DNA of 64,000 nucleotides from contig NZ_LT630450.1 of NCBI RefSeq assembly GCF_900116045.1, forward strand, positions 2,194,501-2,258,500, given 5' to 3'. This document shows positions 55,626 through 64,000 of the stretch, piece after piece. The position numbers and the translations under genes are program-made. How positions within the stretch are numbered: position 1 is the stretch's first letter; the number at the start of each line of letters is the position of its first letter. The notes beneath the pieces were generated by a model that ran no database searches, was not told the DNA's origin, and saw nothing but the letters and a program-made list of their open reading frames with translations. The stretch comes from Desulfovibrio piger. GTDB lineage: Bacteria; Desulfobacterota; Desulfovibrionia; Desulfovibrionales; Desulfovibrionaceae.

Positions 55626-57728
55626 CTACTTCTGCTTTTCGGCAGCGGCCTGGATGGCGGTGATGGCCACGGTGTTCACGATATCGGGCACGGTGCAGCC
55701 GCGGGACAGGTCGTTGACGGGCTTGTTGAGGCCCTGCAGGACAGGACCGATGGCCACGGCCTCAGCGGCGCGCTGCACGGCCTTGTAGGTGTTGTTGCCG
55801 GTGTTGAGGTCGGGGAAGATGAAGACGGTCGCCTTGCCGGCCACCTTGCTGTTGGGCAGCTTGGTCTTGGCCACGGTGGGATCGATGGCGGCGTCGTACT
55901 GCAGGGGGCCTTCCAGGGAGAGCTGGGGAGCCTTTTCCTTGGCCAGGGCCGTGGCTTCCACCACCACATCCACGTCGGCACCCTTGCCGGACGTGCCGGT
56001 GGAGTAGGAGAGCATGGCCACACGGGGCTCGATGCCGAAGACCCTGGCGGTATCGGCGGAGGCCACGGCGATCTCGGCCAGCTGCTGGGAGGTGGGGTTG
56101 GGGTTGACGGCGCAGTCGCCGAAGACCAGCACGCGGTCCTTGAGGCACATCAGGAAGACCGAGGAGACCACGGAATAGCCGGGCTTGGTCTTGATGAACT
56201 CGAAGGCGGGACGGATGGTGTGGGCGGTGGTGTTCACGGCGCCGGAGACCATGCCGTCGGCATCGTCCTTCTTGACCATCATGGTGGCGAAGTAGGTGGC
56301 GTCGCTCATGACGTCGCGGGCACGTTCGATGGTCACGCCCTTGGCCTTGCGCAGTTCGGCGTAGGTGGCGGCGTAGTCTTCGAACTTGGGCGAGGTGGTG
56401 GGATCGATGATGGTGGCCTTGCTGACGTCAAGGTGCAGTTCGCGGGCCAGCTTGTTGATCTTGTCCTCATTGCCCAGCAGGATGATGTCGGCCACTTCGC
56501 GGCGCAGCAGGATGTCCGTGGCCTGCAGGATGCGGGGTTCCTCGCCTTCGGCCAGGACGATGCGCATCTTGTTGGCCTTGGCGCGCTCGATGAGGTTCAG
56601 TTCGAACATCATGGGCGTCATGCGGCCGGGTTTGGTCATGTTCAGGCGGGCGCTGATCTCCTTGCCGTTGACGTAGTGGTCATACAGGCCCAGCACGGTG
56701 TTGATCTTGCGGGTATCGGTGGGCTCGATGAGGCCGTAGATCTCCTGCAGGGACATGAAGGCCTTGGAGGTGTGCTGGTCGGTCAGCAGCACGGGCAGGG
56801 GAGCGCCGGTCCAGCCCTCGATGAGGCTGCTCACTTCGGCGCTGGGGCGGATGCCGCCGGTCAGCAGCACGCCGGCGATGTCGGGCTTGCTGGAGGACAG
56901 GCGGGAGGCGATGGAGGCCAGCAGGATGTCGGTGCGGTCGCCGGGGGTGACGATGAGCTGATCCTTGGCCAGGTAGCCCAGGAAGTTGTCCACATGCATG
57001 GCGGCGATGAGGTAGTCGCCCACCAGGGCGTCGAGGTGGGCCTCGCCGGAGAGCACCTCGGCATTGAGGCCCTTCTGCAGGTCGCGCATGGTGGCGCGGC
57101 CCAGGGCGGGCTCGTCCGGGATGGCGTAGACCAGGCCGGGCTTGCCGTCCACGGCAAAGATGTCGCTCAGGTCGTCGGCTTCGGCGCGGGTCAGGCTGGC
57201 GCGGTTGACGATGGTGGCGATGACATCCAGGGAGTAGGGGGCCATGGAGTCGCGGGTCACCAGCAGGGAGTCGCGCACGTCCTCGGCGGTCTTGCCTTCA
57301 CCACTGGTGATGAGCATCACGGGGCAGCCCAGGTTGGAGGCGATCTCGGCGTTCAGTTCGAATTCGAAGACCGGGTCCTTGCCCAGGAAGTCGGTGCCCA
57401 CGCAGAGCACGAAATCGTGGCGGCTCTGGAGTTCCTTGAACTTCTGGATGATGTTCTCGATGACCAGGTTGCGGTCGCCCTGATTGATGATGGTGCGCAC
57501 TTCCTGGTAGGTGTAGGCGAAGGTGTCGCAGTAGTCCTGCTTGAGCTTGAAATGTTCCAGCAGCAGGTTGATGTCCGGGGCGCGGTCATCCAGCTGGGGT
57601 TCATTGATGATGGGGCGAAAGATGGCCACATCCTGCATGTTGCGGCTCAGGATGGACATGGTGCCCAGGGCGATGGCGCGCTTGCCGGTGCGCGGGCCCG
57701 TGGCGGTAAGGTATAGGGCGCGATGCAT
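55626..57728 (-). CDS. pta: Phosphate acetyltransferase (long form)
   Basis: Pta (700 residues) converts acetyl-CoA and phosphate to acetyl-phosphate. It is the long form: an N-terminal dethiobiotin-synthetase-like domain (LYLTATGPRTGKRAIALGTM), a central DRTGG-type domain (ILLASIASRLSSSKPDIAGVLLTGG) and the C-terminal catalytic domain. The last shows RIVLAEGEEPRILQATD, DADGMVSGAVNTTAHTIRPA, VFGDCAVNPNPTSQQLAEIA, MLSYSTGTSGKGADVD and IFPDLNTGNNTYKAVQ. The start MHRALYL at 57728 follows GGAGG; open sequence upstream is not protein-like. It lies between por and ackA on the same strand. Confidence 0.97.
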   Translation of the reverse strand: MHRALYLTATGPRTGKRAIALGTMSILSRNMQDVAIFRPIINEPQLDDRAPDINLLLEHFKLKQDYCDTFAYTYQEVRTIINQGDRNLVIENIIQKFKELQSRHDFVLCVGTDFLGKDPVFEFELNAEIASNLGCPVMLITSGEGKTAEDVRDSLLVTRDSMAPYSLDVIATIVNRASLTRAEADDLSDIFAVDGKPGLVYAIPDEPALGRATMRDLQKGLNAEVLSGEAHLDALVGDYLIAAMHVDNFLGYLAKDQLIVTPGDRTDILLASIASRLSSSKPDIAGVLLTGGIRPSAEVSSLIEGWTGAPLPVLLTDQHTSKAFMSLQEIYGLIEPTDTRKINTVLGLYDHYVNGKEISARLNMTKPGRMTPMMFELNLIERAKANKMRIVLAEGEEPRILQATDILLRREVADIILLGNEDKINKLARELHLDVSKATIIDPTTSPKFEDYAATYAELRKAKGVTIERARDVMSDATYFATMMVKKDDADGMVSGAVNTTAHTIRPAFEFIKTKPGYSVVSSVFLMCLKDRVLVFGDCAVNPNPTSQQLAEIAVASADTARVFGIEPRVAMLSYSTGTSGKGADVDVVVEATALAKEKAPQLSLEGPLQYDAAIDPTVAKTKLPNSKVAGKATVFIFPDLNTGNNTYKAVQRAAEAVAIGPVLQGLNKPVNDLSRGCTVPDIVNTVAITAIQAAAEKQK

Positions 57729-57971
57729 GGTTTCCTCCAGGACGGGGCGCTGGCCCCGGTGAATCGATGCCGTTATGGTTGAAGTTTCGCAAGCCGGAAA
57801 CTTCCAGAGCGCGGATGGGCTGATGGCGCGCCGCGCGCCGCGGCCCGCAGGCCGCTGCCCGGGCGGGCGGAAATATGGTGGTGCTCCATGCGGGGCTGCC
57901 GTCCCGGCATGGGCGCGTCCTGGCCGGCGGTGCCGGAGGACGCGGGGGCCGGACCCGTGCTCCAGATAATG

Positions 57972-57998
57972 GGGGCGCGGCCGTTGCGGCCGCGCCCC
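57972..57998. terminator. GC-rich hairpin between por and pta
   Basis: An 11-12-base perfect stem (57972-57983 with 57987-57998) of GGGGCGCGGCC type lies 24 bases after the por stop. It has no T-run on either side; it may stabilise the por mRNA end or partly terminate. Confidence 0.5.
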
Positions 57999-58022
57999 TT
58001 CATTCATTCAGCGTATGCCGGC

Positions 58023-62284
<4,262 letters not shown>

Positions 62285-63994
62285 CTAGATCTTGCCGCCG
62301 GTCTTGAGCACGGCCTGCATGCCGCCGGCCGCGTTGACCACGTCGGTGATGCCGTTGCGGGCCAGGATCAGCACGCTGTCATAGGCGCGCAGACCGGTAT
62401 TGCAGATGATGGCCACAGGACGGTCCCTGGGCACTTCGCTGACCCGGCTGGGCATTTCTTCCAGCGAGATGGAGTGCCATTCGGGGTGCTGGGCCTGCAC
62501 GGCCTGCCCGGCCTTGGCGGGACGGGCGTCGATGAAGAAGACATTGTTTTCGGCGCGCTTGTTCCACAGGTCCATGAACTCTTCGGCGGTGATGGGCTTC
62601 ACCCGGCCGGCCAGCACGTTGTCGGCCACATTGCCCACCACGTTGACCACGTCCATGGCGGCGGCGAAGGGCGGCGCGTAGGAGACCTCCAGGTTGGAGA
62701 TGTCTTCCACGGTGGGCTTGCCGTACTGCAGCACGGCGGCCACGGCGTCCACGCGGGCCTTGAGGGCGTCACCGGCGGTGCAGGCGCCCTGGATGCCCAG
62801 CACGCGGCGGTCGCTCCTGTCCACCACCAGTTCCAGGCTCATCATGTGCTTTTCGGGATAGAAGTGGGCGCGGTCCAGCTGTTCCACGGCCACGGAGATG
62901 GCGTCGTAACCTTCCCTGCGGGCGCGTTCCACGGTGAGGCCGGCGCCGCAGAAGGACATGTCGAACAGTTTCACGGCCCAGGTGCCCACGAAGCCGGGGA
63001 AGCTGGCGTCGCCGCCGGCCAGGTTGGTGCCGATGACGCGGCCCTGGCGGTTGGCCATGCTGCCCAGGGGCAGGTAGCCCAGCTTGCCGGTGATGAGGTT
63101 CTTGATGGCCACGCAGTCGCCGCCGGCGTAGATGTCGGGGTCGCTGGTCTGCATCTTTTCGTTGACCACGATGGCGCCGAAGGGGGCCACTTCCAGACCG
63201 GCGTCCCTGGCCAGCTGGCCGTTGGGCAGGAAGCCGGCGGCAAAGATCACCAGCTGGGCGGGCAGCTCGCGCTTGTCGGTGATGACCTTGCACACGGCGC
63301 CGTCCTCGCCCTCCAGCCTGACGACCTTTTCGGCGGTGTAGACGGACAGGCCGTGGGCCTCGCAGTCGTGGGCGGCCATTTTGCCCATATTGTGGGAGAG
63401 CACGCCGGGCAGCATCTGGTCCATCATTTCCACCACGCTGACCTTGACGCCCCACATGTCGGACAGGGCCACGGCGGCTTCCAGACCGATGAAACCGCCG
63501 CCCACGATGACGGCCTCGCTGACCTGGCCGTGTTCGCAGGCCTTGCGGATGGCGTCGGCGGCTTCCAGACGGGTGAGGGTCAGGACGTTCTTGAGGTCGT
63601 GGCCTTCCACCGGAGGCATGCGCGGGGTGGCGCCGGTGGCCAGCACCAGCTTGTCGTAGGGCAGCTTTTCTTCCTCGCCGGTGACCACGTTGCGCACCAG
63701 CAGGGTCTTGGCGGCGCGGTCGATGGCCAGGGCGCGGGTCTGGTTGCGTACGGTGATGCCTTTCATGGTACGGAAGAATTCGGGGTCACGCACGGTGTGG
63801 TAGGGCGTGGCGCGCAGGTCGTCGAGGTTGTTGACCTCGCCGGACACATAGTAGGGGATGCCGCAGCCGCCGTAGGAGATGAAGAGGTTTTCATCCACCA
63901 GGGTGATCTCGGCGTCGGGCATCAGGCGCTTGCAGCGGCAGGCCGCCTTGGGACCCAGGGCAACGCCGCCGATAACCAGGATTTTCTGTGCCAT
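62285..63994 (-). CDS. CoA-disulfide/persulfide reductase-like flavoprotein with C-terminal rhodanese domain
   Basis: This 569-residue FAD- and NAD(P)H-dependent enzyme belongs to the pyridine nucleotide-disulfide family. The FAD motif is VIGGVALGPKAACRCKRL, and the redox cysteine sits in SYGGCGIPYYVSGEV as in CoA-disulfide reductases. The NAD(P)H motif is VIVGGGFIGLEAAVALSD, with IYAGGDCVAIKNL binding FAD. The last 100 residues are a rhodanese domain with its own catalytic cysteine in IICNTGLRAYDS (CxxGxR loop). CoADR-rhodanese fusions reduce persulfides and polysulfides, suiting sulfur metabolism. The start is 6 bases from the window edge, so upstream partners are not visible. Confidence 0.92.
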   Translation of the reverse strand: MAQKILVIGGVALGPKAACRCKRLMPDAEITLVDENLFISYGGCGIPYYVSGEVNNLDDLRATPYHTVRDPEFFRTMKGITVRNQTRALAIDRAAKTLLVRNVVTGEEEKLPYDKLVLATGATPRMPPVEGHDLKNVLTLTRLEAADAIRKACEHGQVSEAVIVGGGFIGLEAAVALSDMWGVKVSVVEMMDQMLPGVLSHNMGKMAAHDCEAHGLSVYTAEKVVRLEGEDGAVCKVITDKRELPAQLVIFAAGFLPNGQLARDAGLEVAPFGAIVVNEKMQTSDPDIYAGGDCVAIKNLITGKLGYLPLGSMANRQGRVIGTNLAGGDASFPGFVGTWAVKLFDMSFCGAGLTVERARREGYDAISVAVEQLDRAHFYPEKHMMSLELVVDRSDRRVLGIQGACTAGDALKARVDAVAAVLQYGKPTVEDISNLEVSYAPPFAAAMDVVNVVGNVADNVLAGRVKPITAEEFMDLWNKRAENNVFFIDARPAKAGQAVQAQHPEWHSISLEEMPSRVSEVPRDRPVAIICNTGLRAYDSVLILARNGITDVVNAAGGMQAVLKTGGKI

Positions 63995-64000
63995 GATAGA

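Overview
The window is bacterial chromosome of high GC content with dense, mostly operonic genes. The gene set points to a sulfate-reducing Desulfovibrio-type organism (Desulfovibrionaceae, probably a host-associated species). The indicators are a single-chain pyruvate:ferredoxin oxidoreductase next to pta and ackA, a second four-subunit 2-oxoacid:ferredoxin oxidoreductase, a split LysO exporter, a DVU0298-like HEAT protein and GC-rich hairpin repeats at gene ends. No dsr, apr or 16S gene lies in the window, so the genus is an inference from content.

Layout. 0-4.3 kb, minus strand: four-subunit 2-oxoacid:ferredoxin oxidoreductase, then queA. 4.5-8.9 kb, plus: lipoprotein, coaBC, an unknown gene, two-gene LysO exporter, HEAT protein. 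9.3-16.9 kb, minus: gap, a GAF protein and the cell-shape cluster mreB-mreC-mreD-mrdA-rodA, with a terminator-like hairpin after mreB. 17-21.5 kb: YhcC-type radical SAM, an AT-rich UDG-like gene, coaX, eno. 21.7-27.8 kb: sensor phosphodiesterase (two solute-binding domains, degenerate GGDEF, intact EAL), folD, a secreted protein and a YczE-like membrane protein.

28-31.2 kb is an accessory region abutting tRNA-Ser(GCT). It holds a class III Fic adenylyltransferase, an AT-rich gene broken by two in-frame stops, and a glycine-zipper/zinc-ribbon membrane protein. 31.4-34.5 kb: glnS, tRNA-Lys(TTT), a TauE-like permease. 35-38.9 kb is the least familiar unit: a three-gene operon of a GNAT-TraB fusion, a second GNAT-like protein and a radical SAM/SPASM enzyme. 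It faces a 1013-residue autotransporter whose upstream region carries an IS5-family element.

43.4-52.8 kb, minus: comM, lepB, two tandem NSS transporters, an AzgA-type purine permease, a dihydropyrimidinase homologue lacking its metal ligands, a 48-residue lipoprotein and cysE. 53-64 kb: a 2-hydroxyacid dehydrogenase (plus), then ackA, pta and por (minus), which together convert pyruvate to acetate with ferredoxin reduction and ATP formation, and a CoA-disulfide-reductase/rhodanese flavoprotein.

All calls come from reading the sequence and recalling family motifs. No database search was run.
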